Positions 18,536 to 28,839 of a DNA stretch of 64,000 nt are shown one piece after another. Source of the DNA: Halobacillus amylolyticus (GTDB lineage: Bacteria; Bacillota; Bacilli; Bacillales; Halobacillaceae); assembly GCF_022921115.1 (NCBI RefSeq), contig NZ_CP095075.1:372001-436000 (forward strand), written 5' to 3'. Both the position numbers and the translations under genes were made by a program. Under the pieces are notes generated by a model. The model made no database searches, had not been told where the DNA came from, and saw only the letters and a list, made by a program, of their open reading frames with translations. How positions within the stretch are numbered: position 1 is the first letter of the stretch; each line of letters starts with the position of its first letter.

Positions 18536-19908
18536 ATGATAAAAAAAGTGTTGATTGCGAACCGAGGGGAAATAGCCGTTCGTATTATTCGTGCATGTAA
18601 AGAAATGGGCATCGAAACTGTAGCAGTGTATTCAGAAGCTGATAAAGAAGCGTTGCATGTCCAAATTGCTGATGAGGCGTACTGTGTTGGTCCGACCTTA
18701 AGTAAAGATAGCTATTTAAATTATACAAACATATTGAGTTTAGCTACGCTAACCGAAACAGATGCTATCCATCCTGGTTATGGTTTCTTAGCTGAGAATG
18801 CCGAATTTGCCGAAATGTGTGAAGAGTGTAATATTACGTTTGTTGGCCCTTCTTCTTATGCTATCCAAAATATGGGGATGAAAGACGTAGCGAGAGAAAC
18901 GATGAGAGCTGCGGGGGTTCCGGTAGTTCCAGGCTCAGAAGGAATTATTGCTGATGCTGAGGAAGGGAAGCAAGTGGCCAACGAGATTGGCTACCCTGTA
19001 ATTATTAAAGCAACGGCTGGCGGCGGCGGGAAAGGAATCCGTGTCGCCCGTACAGAAGAAGATCTTGTAAAAGGAATCAATGTGACTCAACAAGAAGCGG
19101 AAACCGCTTTTGGTAACCCTGGTGTGTACATTGAAAAATTTATAGAAGATTTCAGACATGTGGAAATTCAAGTGTTAGCTGATAATCATGGCAATGCCGT
19201 ACACTTAGGTGAGCGTGATTGTACAATTCAACGACGATTGCAGAAGCTTATTGAAGAGACTCCTTCGCCTGCCGTCACGCCAGATATTCGAGAAAAAATG
19301 GGTGATGCAGCTGTTAAAGCCGCTTTAGCTGTTGATTACTCGGGGCGGGGACGGTTGAGTTCATTTTTGACAAGAGGGAGAATTCGTTCTATTTCATGGA
19401 GATGAACACACGTATTCAAGTTGAGCATCCTGTTACTGAGATGGTGACAGGAATCGATTTAATAAAAGAGCAGTTGAAAGTAGCTGACAATGAATCCCTG
19501 TCCTTTACGCAGGAAGAGATTACTTTTGAAGGCTGGGCGATGGAATGCAGAATTAATGCAGAAGATCCTCACAAAAACTTCATGCCATCTGCTGGACGTA
19601 TTGATATGTACTTAGCACCTGGTGGATTAGGTGTGCGAGTGGATTCTGCAGCCTATCCAGGATATATGATTCCGCCATACTATGATTCAATGGTAGCAAA
19701 ATTGATCACCTACGGCCGTGATCGAGACGAAGCGATTCGGAAGATGAGAAGAGCATTGGATGAATTCGTGATTGAAGGGGTCAAAACTACCATTCCATTC
19801 CACAGTCGTATGATGGAACATGAGGTATTTGTTGGCGGTGACTTTAACACGAAATTCTTAGAAAACTATACTATAATGGAAGACAACAAAGAGGGGAGTG
19901 GGCAGTAG
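18536..19908 (+). CDS. accC: Biotin carboxylase subunit of acetyl-CoA carboxylase (single-base frame break near 19342)
   Basis: ATP-grasp enzyme that carboxylates biotin on AccB. It has the N-terminal motif [16 protein letters not shown] and the glycine-rich loop [14 protein letters not shown]. At ~19342 one G is missing (TCGGGGCGGGG where TCGGGGGCGGGG is expected). Adding it restores [13 protein letters not shown] and the [15 protein letters not shown] motif, in the frame that ends at 19908. The corrected length is ~457 residues, slightly above the usual ~450. The gene is normally essential, so a sequence error is likely. Its stop overlaps the next start (TAGTG). Confidence 0.96.
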
Positions 19909-20309
19909 TGAGTGAGAAGCAACTGCTAAACGTTACAGAGGGGTCCACACTTGGTAATGTAGAAATTGCTCCAGAAGTCATTGAAGTTATAGCTGGTATT
20001 GCTGTTTCAGAAGTCGCAGGTGTCGCTTCCATGCGAGGGAATTTTGCTTCAGGTGTGGTCGAGCGCCTTGGCAAAAAGAACCATGGTAAGGGTGTAAAAG
20101 TAGAGCTCACGGAAGAAGGAATTTTAATTGAAGCTTTTGTTGTAATGGACTATGGGATCTCCATTCCTGATACGGCAAAAAAAATTCAAGACAACACGAG
20201 GCAGGCATTGAAAAATATGACGGCACTCGAAATTAAGGAAATTAATGTCCACATTGTTGGGGTTCAAATGGAAGGTAAAGAAGAAGAATTTGAAGTTGAA
20301 GAAGTTTAA
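19908..20309 (+). CDS. yqhY: Asp23/Gls24 family envelope stress protein
   Basis: A 133-residue Asp23-family protein, starting with GTG 19908, which shares one base with the accC stop. The conserved core includes EVAGVASMRGNFASG and VELTEEGILIEAFVVMDYG. In B. subtilis the homologue YqhY is made with AccBC and is linked genetically to control of acetyl-CoA carboxylase activity. The tight overlap here supports that partnership. The C-terminus is Glu-rich. Confidence 0.93.
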   Translation: MSEKQLLNVTEGSTLGNVEIAPEVIEVIAGIAVSEVAGVASMRGNFASGVVERLGKKNHGKGVKVELTEEGILIEAFVVMDYGISIPDTAKKIQDNTRQALKNMTALEIKEINVHIVGVQMEGKEEEFEVEEV

Positions 20310-20314
20310 TACAG

Positions 20315-20352
20315 AGACCAGTGAGGGTTTGTTAGCCCGACTGGTCTTTCTT
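20315..20352 (+). terminator. Terminator of accB-accC-yqhY
   Basis: AGACCAGT (20315-20322) pairs with ACTGGTCT (20340-20347), with GGG/CCC extending the stem inward. A T/C-rich tail follows. The 20353-20551 leader of nusB holds only a weak inverted repeat (CTCTGCTT 20406 / AAGCAGAG 20444). Confidence 0.8.
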
Positions 20353-20551
20353 TGTTAGTCAGGAATATAAGTTATTCTTGGCGGTTGTAGTGTCTATCAG
20401 GTCCTCTCTGCTTTCTGCTGCAAGGTGTAGATCTTCGCAACGTAAGCAGAGCGCTTCAGGTCTGAACACCCTCTTCCACTTTTCTTGTTATAGCTTTTCA
20501 CATAGTAAAATGTTATTATTCTAACGGATATGACATTAAAGGAGAATTTAT

Positions 20552-20929
20552 ATGAAACGACGCATAGCTAGGGAAAAAGCTTTTCAGGCTCTTTTTCAAA
20601 TAGATTCAAGCGAAATAAATGCAGATGAAGCGATTGAACATGTGGTAGATGAGCAAATTCACGATGCCTTTTTAAATCAACTGGTACATGGGGTTGTGAC
20701 ACACAAAGAAGACATTGATCAGTGGATAGGAAATCATCTTGAGAATTGGTCATTTCCTCGACTGGCCCGTGTTGAAAAAACATTACTTCGCATGGCTGCC
20801 TATGAAATGAGATACAGTGAAGATGTTCCAGCACAAGTGGCTATTAATGAAGCGATTGAGTTAGCGAAAGTTTTTGGTGAGGATCAATCAGGAAAGTTTA
20901 TTAATGGTGTTTTATCGAAAATGGTCTAG
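20552..20929 (+). CDS. nusB: Transcription antitermination factor NusB
   Basis: All-helical RNA-binding protein that with NusE binds boxA and permits read-through in rRNA operons. At 125 residues it has near-normal length. It starts [18 protein letters not shown] and ends [19 protein letters not shown], both typical. The ribosome site AAAGGAG precedes ATG 20552. It begins the run nusB-folD-xseA-xseB-ispA. Confidence 0.97.
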   Translation: MKRRIAREKAFQALFQIDSSEINADEAIEHVVDEQIHDAFLNQLVHGVVTHKEDIDQWIGNHLENWSFPRLARVEKTLLRMAAYEMRYSEDVPAQVAINEAIELAKVFGEDQSGKFINGVLSKMV

Positions 20930-20950
20930 TCAATAGAGGAGGACAGTTAT

Positions 20951-21802
20951 ATGTCAGCTGAAATTATTTACGGGAAACAATTAGCAGAAGAACTTCGACA
21001 AGAGATGAAGGAAGAGGTTACAGAATTATCAAAGCAGGGTATTCATCCGAAATTAGTTGTCGTAATCCTTGGTGAGGACCCAGCATCCATGTCATATGTA
21101 AAAGGGAAGCAGCGGGCTTCCGAAAAAGTAGGCATGGACTCTGAACTGATGGAGCTCTCTGAAGAAACTCCTGAGTCAGAGTTATTAACGATTATCAATC
21201 AATTAAATAACGATGAAACGGTACATGGAATTCTTGTGCAATTGCCATTGCCTAAGCAGATTGACGAGCAAAAAGTTATTGAAGCGATAGATCCTAGTAA
21301 AGATGTGGATGGCTTTCATCCTAGTAATGCAGGGCGTTTGATGACAGGGCAGGAAACGTTCTATCCTTGTACACCCTACGGAATTTTGGTCATGTTAAAG
21401 CGCGCCCATATTGATATAGAAGGCAAGCATGTAGTTATTATTGGAAGGAGTAATCTTGTCGGGAAACCGGTCGGACAACTATTGTTAAATGAACATGCAA
21501 CCGTGACACACTGTCATTCTAGGACGAAAAACTTGCGTGAGCATACAAAACGGGCAGATATTCTAATTGTAGCAGCTGGAAAAGCTGATTTAGTTACAGG
21601 TGAGGATATATCTGAAGGTGCTGTGGTTATAGACGTTGGTGTAAACCGTGTGGATGGCAAGTTGACAGGGGACGTGGATTTTGAGTCGGCTAAAGAGAAA
21701 GCCTCACATATAACGCCCGTTCCTAAAGGGGTAGGACCGATGACAATCACCATGTTGCTTCATAACACTATTAAAGCCGCAAAGTGGATTCACCAAAAGT
21801 AA
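20951..21802 (+). CDS. folD: Methylenetetrahydrofolate dehydrogenase / methenyl-THF cyclohydrolase
   Basis: Bifunctional one-carbon enzyme that interconverts 5,10-methylene-, methenyl- and 10-formyl-THF. It complements the gcv operon, which makes methylene-THF. The 283 residues include YVKGKQRASEKVG (catalytic lysine in the Y-x-K motif), the substrate stretch DVDGFHPSNAGRL, and the NADP motif VVIIGRSNLVGKPVGQLL. The ribosome site AGAGGAGGA precedes ATG 20951. Confidence 0.98.
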   Translation: MSAEIIYGKQLAEELRQEMKEEVTELSKQGIHPKLVVVILGEDPASMSYVKGKQRASEKVGMDSELMELSEETPESELLTIINQLNNDETVHGILVQLPLPKQIDEQKVIEAIDPSKDVDGFHPSNAGRLMTGQETFYPCTPYGILVMLKRAHIDIEGKHVVIIGRSNLVGKPVGQLLLNEHATVTHCHSRTKNLREHTKRADILIVAAGKADLVTGEDISEGAVVIDVGVNRVDGKLTGDVDFESAKEKASHITPVPKGVGPMTITMLLHNTIKAAKWIHQK

Positions 21803-21815
21803 GGAGACATTTCTT

Positions 21816-23162
21816 GTGAATGATCGATATTTAACAGTTTCAGCCTTAACTAAATATATCAAACGAAAACTTTCTCACGATCCTCATCTCAAGGAAGTAT
21901 GGCTAAGAGGGGAAATATCTAATTTCAAGCTTCATACCCGCGGTCATATGTATTTATCGATCAAGGACGACAAGTCTCGAATTCAAGCAGTTATGTTTGC
22001 CGGAAATAACCGCAAACTGAAATTTGCTCCGGAGAATGGGATGAATGTATTAATACGTGGTGAAATCAATGTATATGAACCTATGGGGAATTATCAGTTG
22101 TACATCCAGGACATGCAGCCAGATGGGATCGGGGCACTGTATCTGGCCTTTGAACAATTGAAGGAAAAGCTTCAAAGGGAGGGGTTGTTTGACGGTTCAT
22201 TAAAGAAAGAACTGCCGAGCTATCCTGAACACATAGGTGTAATCACTTCGCAAACAGGAGCGGCTGTCCGGGATATATTAACGACAATTAAGCGTCGGTA
22301 CCCAATTGTCAAAGTTTCCATTATTCCTGTACTCGTTCAAGGGAACTCAGCAGCCGTTTCCGTAGATAAAGCGATTCGATATGCTAACGAACAGTTGGAT
22401 TGTGATGTTTTAATTGTAGGTCGTGGCGGTGGATCGATAGAGGATTTATGGTCTTTTAACGAAGAGATCGTGGCACGTGCCATTCATTCGTCACTCATTC
22501 CGATAATCTCTGCGGTGGGTCATGAAACCGATACAACGATTAGTGATTTTGTTGCCGATGTAAGGGCTGCAACGCCCACAGGTGCAGCCGAAATTGCTGT
22601 TCCATCATTGAAGGAACTTTCAGAACAGCTTAGATTGACAACACAGCGCCTTACACGTGCTGTAACAGTAAAGCAGGCAGAGGCAAATGAACAACTTATA
22701 CGCTTAAGAAAATCATATGCATTTAAGTATCCCGAGCAGCTAATGAAGCAAAAAGAGCAAGATCTTGACCGGGTTCTTGAGCAGCTCTCCAAAGGGATAC
22801 ACGATCTCCAAAGGAAAAAAACAGATCGGTTAACACACATTAACAAGCGCCTCAATCAACAGCATCCTGCTTCCGATGTACAAGTGAGCCGAAAGCAACT
22901 GATTAAACAAACAAAACAGCTGGCAGGTAATTTTGACATGCAACTCCGGATTAAAAAGGATCAATTTCATACTGTATTGGACAAGCTTACATTATTAAAT
23001 CCTTTAGACATCATGAAAAGAGGCTATGCTATTCCTTATAGACAGGGAGGCAGTGTGCTGAAAAGTGTTAATCAAACAGAAACCGGTGATCGGTTAACAG
23101 TAAAAGTACAGGATGGTCAGTTTCACTGTACTGTCAATGAAATTGAGGAGGATGAATCATGA
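21816..23162 (+). CDS. xseA: Exodeoxyribonuclease VII large subunit
   Basis: Catalytic subunit of exonuclease VII, which degrades single-stranded DNA from both ends. It has an N-terminal OB fold ([15 protein letters not shown]), the catalytic domain with [13 protein letters not shown] and [11 protein letters not shown], and a long coiled coil from ~270 to ~400. The 448-residue length is normal. It starts at GTG 21816 behind AAGGAGAC and overlaps xseB by 4 nt (ATGA). Confidence 0.97.
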   Translation: MNDRYLTVSALTKYIKRKLSHDPHLKEVWLRGEISNFKLHTRGHMYLSIKDDKSRIQAVMFAGNNRKLKFAPENGMNVLIRGEINVYEPMGNYQLYIQDMQPDGIGALYLAFEQLKEKLQREGLFDGSLKKELPSYPEHIGVITSQTGAAVRDILTTIKRRYPIVKVSIIPVLVQGNSAAVSVDKAIRYANEQLDCDVLIVGRGGGSIEDLWSFNEEIVARAIHSSLIPIISAVGHETDTTISDFVADVRAATPTGAAEIAVPSLKELSEQLRLTTQRLTRAVTVKQAEANEQLIRLRKSYAFKYPEQLMKQKEQDLDRVLEQLSKGIHDLQRKKTDRLTHINKRLNQQHPASDVQVSRKQLIKQTKQLAGNFDMQLRIKKDQFHTVLDKLTLLNPLDIMKRGYAIPYRQGGSVLKSVNQTETGDRLTVKVQDGQFHCTVNEIEEDES

Positions 23163-23395
23163 CGAATCAAGAGACTGAACTTACTTTTGAACAAGCAATG
23201 GAGCAATTGGAGGAACTGGTAGAAAAGCTTGAAGCAGGAGATGTTCCTTTAGAAAAAGCGATTCAGTATTACCAGGATGGGATGAGGCTATCTAAGCTAT
23301 GTAATGAAAAACTTGGCCGTGTTGAAGAACAGATGCAGCAAGTGTTGAATGAACACGGAGAATTTGTTCCTTATGAAGTTCAGGAGGATGAGTAA
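23159..23395 (+). CDS. xseB: Exodeoxyribonuclease VII small subunit
   Basis: A 78-residue helical hairpin that binds the XseA coiled coil. The conserved stretch [18 protein letters not shown] is followed by [16 protein letters not shown]. The ATGA overlap with xseA ensures coupled synthesis, and its stop codon abuts the ispA start. Confidence 0.97.
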   Translation: MTNQETELTFEQAMEQLEELVEKLEAGDVPLEKAIQYYQDGMRLSKLCNEKLGRVEEQMQQVLNEHGEFVPYEVQEDE

Positions 23396-24277
23396 GTGGA
23401 CTCTTTCAAGAAGTATTTAATCGATTACCAGCAGATTATAAACGAGAAGCTGTTTACGTATGTGAGGGAGTATACAGATCCTGGAAGACTTCAAGAAGCC
23501 ATGCTGTACTCTATTGAAGCCGGCGGAAAACGAATACGGCCGGTTCTTCTTCTTTCTACAATGGATGCACTTGGAGCTCAACATAACCGTGGTTATTCCG
23601 TGGCTTGTGCTTTAGAGATGGTTCATACATACTCACTTATTCATGACGACCTCCCGGCAATGGATGATGATGATACCAGGCGCGGACAAGCTACGAACCA
23701 TAAAGCTTTTGACGAAGCAACGGCAATTCTAGCCGGTGATGCACTCCTTACCTTGAGTTTTCAAGTGATTACTGAGGATCCAAGTCTTACTGATGAAGAA
23801 AAAGTTTATCTAGTCCGTGAGCTGTCGAAAGCTAGCGGCGGTACCGGAATGGTAGCAGGGCAAATGGAAGATATGTTAAGTGAGAGTAAACAAATTTCAA
23901 TTGATGCATTAAAATCAATCCATGTAAATAAAACAGGACAGCTGCTGTCTTTTGCCATTACAGCTGGTGCCTATTTGAGTCACCCAGCTGAGAAGTCACT
24001 TCAAGAACTAACAAAAATGGCTAATGTTCTTGGGCTCATCTTTCAAATACAAGATGACATCTTAGACATTACCGGAGATGCTGGTGCAATTGGAAAACCA
24101 GTCGGTAGTGATGAAGGCAATTCGAAAAGCACCTATCCTAAAATATTAGGTTTGCAAGGGGCAATTAAAGAAAAAGAGCAGTATACAGACATTGCTTTAC
24201 AATCACTCAAACGGGCAGGCGTGAATGCCACATCATTATCCAGATTAATTGACTACTTAAGCTCACGGGATCGCTAA
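23396..24277 (+). CDS. ispA: Geranyl/farnesyl diphosphate synthase
   Basis: Condenses isopentenyl diphosphate with allylic diphosphates to make farnesyl diphosphate for quinones, carotenoids and undecaprenyl carrier. Both aspartate-rich motifs are present: HDDLPAMDDDDTRRG and IFQIQDDILDITGD. GTG 23396 immediately follows the xseB stop, with CAGGAGGAT as ribosome site. The product is 293 residues. Downstream come OLE RNA, oapA and then dxs, so two isoprenoid genes bracket the RNA locus. Confidence 0.96.
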   Translation: MDSFKKYLIDYQQIINEKLFTYVREYTDPGRLQEAMLYSIEAGGKRIRPVLLLSTMDALGAQHNRGYSVACALEMVHTYSLIHDDLPAMDDDDTRRGQATNHKAFDEATAILAGDALLTLSFQVITEDPSLTDEEKVYLVRELSKASGGTGMVAGQMEDMLSESKQISIDALKSIHVNKTGQLLSFAITAGAYLSHPAEKSLQELTKMANVLGLIFQIQDDILDITGDAGAIGKPVGSDEGNSKSTYPKILGLQGAIKEKEQYTDIALQSLKRAGVNATSLSRLIDYLSSRDR

Positions 24278-24291
24278 GCAAGGGAAATATA

Positions 24292-24320
24292 TTGAGCAAA
24301 TAAGTCGAATATGGTATATT
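24292..24320 (+). promoter_or_regulatory. Candidate sigma-A promoter for OLE RNA
   Basis: TTGAGC (24292-24297), a 17-bp spacer, and TATATT (24315-24320) are positioned to start transcription near 24327, just where the structured RNA begins. Read-through from ispA is also possible. Confidence 0.5.
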
Positions 24321-24326
24321 ATAAAT

Positions 24327-24930
24327 TATAAAAGGGATGGTGCAGTATTCTAGTCGGTCCTCCGTTCCTGAAGGCGGGCCTAAAAATCCGCCAAAGGGCA
24401 CATCGATGAAGTTCCTTGTGCCGGCTTGAGGCGCCCAGCCTTGGGTCGGTGCTGGGAGTTAAGGTCGCAGGGCGATCCACAAAGGCATGTGGGCGTTGAC
24501 CCTGCTTCCGCGGAGGCCCATCTTTGTAAGAAGATCTCTAGCCGGAGATTCTTATGAAATGGGGTATGAACCTGCTTTATACGGATTAATACCTGTATAA
24601 GCAGCGTAGCCTGCCTTGAGTGGTTTTGAGGGGATTACAGTCATTAAAACATTCATTGTCTTTGGATGGCCACTGAAGATTGGATGTTTGCACTGGATGA
24701 AATCAGAGTTGCAAAAGAGGCTAAGGATCGGTCAAAGGCTGTCGGGGAAATCCCCTAGACTGTTCTTCTTGCGATGGACATGAAAAGGGAATTATAGTAC
24801 GGACTCAGTGGTAATCTAGTCCAGTCATCGGAGACGAGGCTGAATCGGATTTAATGGGGAACCGCCAGAGTGGTGACACTCGGTATCTGATTGGGAAAAC
24901 CTACTAGACCTAAGCCGTAATTTTTACCTT
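24327..24930 (+). ncRNA. ole: OLE RNA (ornate, large, extremophilic)
   Basis: A ~600-nt non-coding, GC-richer block between ispA and a membrane-protein gene next to dxs, the conserved genomic site of OLE RNA. The ends can pair: TCTAGT (24349-24354) with ACTAGA (24903-24908). Internally there are many short complementary arms, for example GGGGAAATCCCC near 24748. No long open frame crosses it. OLE RNA is one of the largest structured bacterial RNAs and is linked to membrane localization and to tolerance of cold, alcohol and Mg stress in alkaliphilic Bacillus. The identification rests on location, size, end pairing and the neighbouring oapA. Exact ends are estimated. Confidence 0.88.
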
Positions 24931-24980
24931 TTTCATGACCATTCCTTTCTACATACTATATTAAAATATTGAGGTTCAAA

Positions 24981-25583
24981 ATGGATAATCAATTTAAAAA
25001 ATCACTAAAATTTAGCTTGAGTATTGCCGTTATCACATTTGTGCTAGCGGCTATTTTTTCAGTTATCTCATCTTCTGCATTAAGCGGCGTTATATGGATA
25101 GTTGGGATTTTTATTGTACTAGTCATTGTATTTATAGGGGTGATTTTTGATATGCTAGGGATAGCTGCAACAGCTGCGCAAGAAACACCCTTTCATGCAA
25201 TGGCCTCTGAAAAAATACGAGGGGCTAAAGAAGCGATTATTATTGTTAGGAATGCTGACCGCTTTGCGAGTTTTTGTAATGACGTTATCGGGGATATATC
25301 TGGTATAGTCAGTGGGACAGCTTCTACCGTAGTAGTGCTCCAAGTTGTTAATGTGCTCGGGTATAACGATGGATCGACCTTTCAACTAGTTCTTTCCGTT
25401 GTTGTAACCAGTGTGGTCGCTGCTATTACGGTTGGCGGGAAGGCACTTGGAAAATATTTCGCCATCCACTCTTCTACCAAGGTTATATTTGCTGCTGCAC
25501 GGTTCATCGCTTTGGTAGAGGATAAAACTAAAATCAACATTCTTTCTAGTGCGTCGAACAATCAAGCTAGAAAATCACGTTAG
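24981..25583 (+). CDS. oapA: OLE-associated membrane protein
   Basis: A 200-residue integral membrane protein with about four hydrophobic segments (residues ~12-31, ~36-60, ~100-127 and ~137-157) and charged loops such as [20 protein letters not shown] and a basic C-terminal tail. In other species the gene right after OLE RNA encodes OapA, which binds the RNA and holds it at the membrane. Size, topology and position match. ATG 24981 follows GAGG. A TTG at 24969 has no ribosome site. The gene lies 11 bp upstream of dxs. Confidence 0.88.
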   Translation: MDNQFKKSLKFSLSIAVITFVLAAIFSVISSSALSGVIWIVGIFIVLVIVFIGVIFDMLGIAATAAQETPFHAMASEKIRGAKEAIIIVRNADRFASFCNDVIGDISGIVSGTASTVVVLQVVNVLGYNDGSTFQLVLSVVVTSVVAAITVGGKALGKYFAIHSSTKVIFAAARFIALVEDKTKINILSSASNNQARKSR

Positions 25584-25594
25584 GGGGTCCTTTA

Positions 25595-27484
25595 ATGGAT
25601 CTGTATAAAATTAAAGAGCCTTCAGTTTTGAAGGAAATGTCAATTAGTCAATTAGAAGCACTATCCCTAGATGTTCGCAAATTTCTCATTGAGAATCTAT
25701 CTGCTACAGGCGGTCATTTAGGCGCTAACTTAGGTGTTGTAGAACTTACTTTAGCACTTCACAAAGTATTTGAAAGCCCGAAAGATCGTTTATTGTTTGA
25801 TGTCGGACATCAGTCTTATATTCATAAAATATTGACAGGACGAGCCGGTCAATTCGATACATTAAGACAATATAAAGGTCTCTGTGGATTTCCTAAAAGG
25901 AATGAAAGTGAACACGATGTTTGGGAAACAGGGCATAGTTCTACATCATTATCAGCTGCAATGGGAATGGCCATTGCCCGCGATTTAAATAATGAATCAC
26001 ACTCCATTGTGCCAATTATAGGAGATGGCGCCCTTACTGGCGGGATGGCCTTAGAAGCTCTCAACCATATTGGGGATGAAAAAAAGAATGTAACCGTTAT
26101 CTTAAATGATAATGAAATGTCTATTGCAAGGAACGTGGGTGCTTTACATGGCGCACTAGCACGAATGAGAAGTGCGGGTAAATATAATCGGGCGAAAGAC
26201 GATCTTGAGTGGCTGTTGAAAAGAATTCCCGCTGTAGGCGGAAAGCTTGCTCAGGCTGCTGAAAGATTAAAAGACAGTATGAAATATTTTGTTGTTCCCG
26301 GAATGTTTTTTGAAGAGTTAGGGTTTACGTATTATGGTCCTGTAGACGGGCATGATTATCATGATTTGTTCGAAAATTTAACCTATGCTAAAAAGACAAG
26401 CGGCCCGGTTATCGTTCACGTTATTACTCAAAAGGGCAAAGGGTATCATCCAGCTGAAAATGATAATAAAGACAAATGGCACGGAGTAGGCCCATATAAA
26501 ATTGAGTCAGGAGAAAAAATTAAACCAATTGATGCTCCACCGGCATGGAGTGAAGTCATCAGTGAAACATTGAGAAAAGAAGCAAGGGTTGATAAGAGGG
26601 TTGTAGCCGTCACCCCAGCCATGGTACTTGGTTCTAAGCTTGAGAAGTTTGGAGAGGAATTCCCGGATCGATTATTTGACGTCGGAATCGCAGAACAGCA
26701 TGCAACAACCTTATCAGCGGGCCTAGCTACACAGGGGATGAAACCATTCTTAGCGATTTACTCTACATTCTTACAACGCGGGTATGATCAGCTGATTCAT
26801 GATGTGGCCAGGCAAAATCTTAATGTTACATTCGGGATCGACCGTGCCGGTTTAGTTGGCGCCGATGGGGAAACCCACCAAGGTGTGTTTGATGTGGCTT
26901 TCCTTCGTTCAGTTCCTAATATGGTTGTTATGATGCCAAAGGATGAAAATGAAGGACAACACCTTGTTCATACAGCGATTTCCTATGATGATGGCCCGAT
27001 TGCGATTCGTTATCCGCGGGGGAACGGACTAGGCGTTAAGATGGATGAGCGATTAAAAACCGTTCCTATCGGCAGCTGGGAGGTCCTAAAGGAAGGTACA
27101 GATGCAGTGATTCTTACATTTGGTACAACCATTCCGATGGCTCTGACTGCTAGTGAACAGCTTAGTAAAGAGGGAGTCTCCGTTCGGGTGGTCAATGCTC
27201 GCTTTATTAAACCGATGGATGAAGCCATGCTCCATGATATTATGAAGGCAAAGCTGCCTATTTTAACAATTGAAGAAGCTGTCCTTAAGGGTGGCTTTGG
27301 TTCGGGTGTGCTTGAATTTAAAGAAGAGCATAACTATGTTTCCTGGGTAAATCGTCTTGGAGTTCCTGATCGATTTATTGAACACGGCAGTGTGGCGAAG
27401 TTGTGGGAAGAAATTGGCTTAACTGAAGACAATGTAAAAAAACAGGTTAAAGCGATCATTCCAAATAAAAAACTGAGGGCCTAA
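25595..27484 (+). CDS. dxs: 1-deoxy-D-xylulose-5-phosphate synthase
   Basis: Thiamine-diphosphate enzyme that joins pyruvate and glyceraldehyde 3-phosphate, the entry step of the MEP isoprenoid pathway. The 629 residues show the TPP motif [15 protein letters not shown]...NDNEMSI (given in part), the transketolase-type pyrimidine domain [16 protein letters not shown], and the C-terminal domain. The ribosome site TAGGGGGTCC precedes ATG 25595. It is probably in one transcript with oapA. Confidence 0.98.
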   Translation: MDLYKIKEPSVLKEMSISQLEALSLDVRKFLIENLSATGGHLGANLGVVELTLALHKVFESPKDRLLFDVGHQSYIHKILTGRAGQFDTLRQYKGLCGFPKRNESEHDVWETGHSSTSLSAAMGMAIARDLNNESHSIVPIIGDGALTGGMALEALNHIGDEKKNVTVILNDNEMSIARNVGALHGALARMRSAGKYNRAKDDLEWLLKRIPAVGGKLAQAAERLKDSMKYFVVPGMFFEELGFTYYGPVDGHDYHDLFENLTYAKKTSGPVIVHVITQKGKGYHPAENDNKDKWHGVGPYKIESGEKIKPIDAPPAWSEVISETLRKEARVDKRVVAVTPAMVLGSKLEKFGEEFPDRLFDVGIAEQHATTLSAGLATQGMKPFLAIYSTFLQRGYDQLIHDVARQNLNVTFGIDRAGLVGADGETHQGVFDVAFLRSVPNMVVMMPKDENEGQHLVHTAISYDDGPIAIRYPRGNGLGVKMDERLKTVPIGSWEVLKEGTDAVILTFGTTIPMALTASEQLSKEGVSVRVVNARFIKPMDEAMLHDIMKAKLPILTIEEAVLKGGFGSGVLEFKEEHNYVSWVNRLGVPDRFIEHGSVAKLWEEIGLTEDNVKKQVKAIIPNKKLRA

Positions 27485-27488
27485 CATT

Positions 27489-28310
27489 ATGAGCAAAAAG
27501 GTACGTTTAGATTTATTGTTAGTCGAGCGCGGACTTATTGAGACGAGAGAAAAGGCGAAGCGAACCATTATGGCGGGCCTGGTTTATGAACAAAATATAT
27601 GTCTTGATAAACCTGGGCAAAAGGTGAATGAAGACATTGACATAACGGTAAAAGGACGAGCTATTCCGTATGTCAGCAGAGGCGGATTAAAACTGGAGAA
27701 AGCCCTCCGAACCTTTTCCTTAGATTTAAAGGGTAAAACGATGATTGATATCGGATCATCGACAGGAGGTTTTACTGACTGCGGTCTGCAAAATGGTGTT
27801 CGCTTAAGTTACGCGATTGATGTCGGTTACAATCAACTCGACTGGCGGCTTAGAAACCATCCCCAAGTGATCGTTATGGAACGGACGAATTTTCGCTATG
27901 TTATACCAGATGACCTTACAGAAGGACAGCCGAATTTCGCCTCCATCGATGTTTCGTTTATTTCGCTGCGGATAATTCTTCCGGTTTTAGCTACATTACT
28001 AGCAGCAAAGAGTGACGTTGTTGCCTTGATTAAACCACAATTTGAAGCGGGGCGAGAACAAGTAGGCAAAAAAGGAATTGTAAAGGATCCTGCTATCCAT
28101 AAACAAGTGATTGAACAAATCCTTACTTTTTCTACTGACCTTGGCTTTATCGTTAAGAATTTAACGTATTCTCCAATAACAGGGGGGGACGGAAATATTG
28201 AGTTTCTTGTTCACCTATATTGGTCTGGCGAAAAAGAAGGAAAAAGGGAGCCTGATGTCGAAATGAATACAATCGTGCATGAAGCACATGAAGCACATCA
28301 TAAAGGGTAA
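27489..28310 (+). CDS. tlyA: TlyA-family rRNA 2'-O-methyltransferase (S4 + FtsJ domains)
   Basis: A 273-residue homologue of YqxC/TlyA. The N-terminal S4 RNA-binding domain (RLDLLLVERGLIETREKAKR) is followed by an FtsJ-like methyltransferase with the SAM motif MIDIGSSTGGFTDCGL. TlyA proteins methylate ribose in 16S and 23S rRNA. Activity in Bacillus is inferred. It begins five bases after dxs. Confidence 0.93.
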   Translation: MSKKVRLDLLLVERGLIETREKAKRTIMAGLVYEQNICLDKPGQKVNEDIDITVKGRAIPYVSRGGLKLEKALRTFSLDLKGKTMIDIGSSTGGFTDCGLQNGVRLSYAIDVGYNQLDWRLRNHPQVIVMERTNFRYVIPDDLTEGQPNFASIDVSFISLRIILPVLATLLAAKSDVVALIKPQFEAGREQVGKKGIVKDPAIHKQVIEQILTFSTDLGFIVKNLTYSPITGGDGNIEFLVHLYWSGEKEGKREPDVEMNTIVHEAHEAHHKG

Positions 28311-28325
28311 TACTTGTTAACATCT

Positions 28326-28350
28326 AAGGGCTAACTTCTAGCCCTTTTGT
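28326..28350 (+). terminator. Terminator after tlyA
   Basis: AAGGGCTA (28326-28333) pairs with TAGCCCTT (28339-28346), followed by TTGTT. It may be partial, since argR and recN follow in the same direction. Confidence 0.75.
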
Positions 28351-28371
28351 TATGGGAGGGTAGTTTTCTAT

Positions 28372-28821
28372 ATGAATAAAGGCCAACGACATATTAAAAT
28401 TCGGGAATTGATTACGAATGATGACATTGAAACCCAGGATGAATTAGTGGATCGTTTAAAAGCGATGGACTATAACGTAACACAGGCAACAATCTCTCGT
28501 GATATCAAAGAACTGCACCTTGTGAAAGTGCCTATGCTCGATGGACGTTATAAGTACAGTTTACCAGCGGACCAGCGTTTTAATCCATTTGAAAAATTGA
28601 AACGCTTAATGATGGATGCTTTCGTTAGTATTGATCAGGCTGGACATTTTATTATTTTAAAAACGCTGCCGGGCAATGCCAATGCAGTGGGAGCTCTAAT
28701 TGATAATCTTGATTGGGAAGCAATCATGGGTACGATATGTGGCGACGATACTTGTTTAATTATATGCAGGAGCAAAGAGCAAACCGAGAGCATCAGTGAA
28801 GAATTGTTAAATATGCTATAA
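28372..28821 (+). CDS. argR: Arginine repressor
   Basis: Hexameric arginine-sensing regulator (AhrC/ArgR), repressing arginine synthesis and activating catabolism. It has an N-terminal winged helix with [17 protein letters not shown], and a C-terminal oligomerization/arginine domain with [15 protein letters not shown] and [14 protein letters not shown]. The 149-residue length is exact for the family. The location before recN is conserved in Firmicutes. Confidence 0.97.
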   Translation: MNKGQRHIKIRELITNDDIETQDELVDRLKAMDYNVTQATISRDIKELHLVKVPMLDGRYKYSLPADQRFNPFEKLKRLMMDAFVSIDQAGHFIILKTLPGNANAVGALIDNLDWEAIMGTICGDDTCLIICRSKEQTESISEELLNML

Positions 28822-28839
28822 ACTGAGGTGACTCGTTTT

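Noticed and set aside
20406..20451. Structured leader or ribosomal-protein-type regulator before nusB
   Set aside because: Only an 8-bp stem with a ~30-base loop; no conserved motif recognized.
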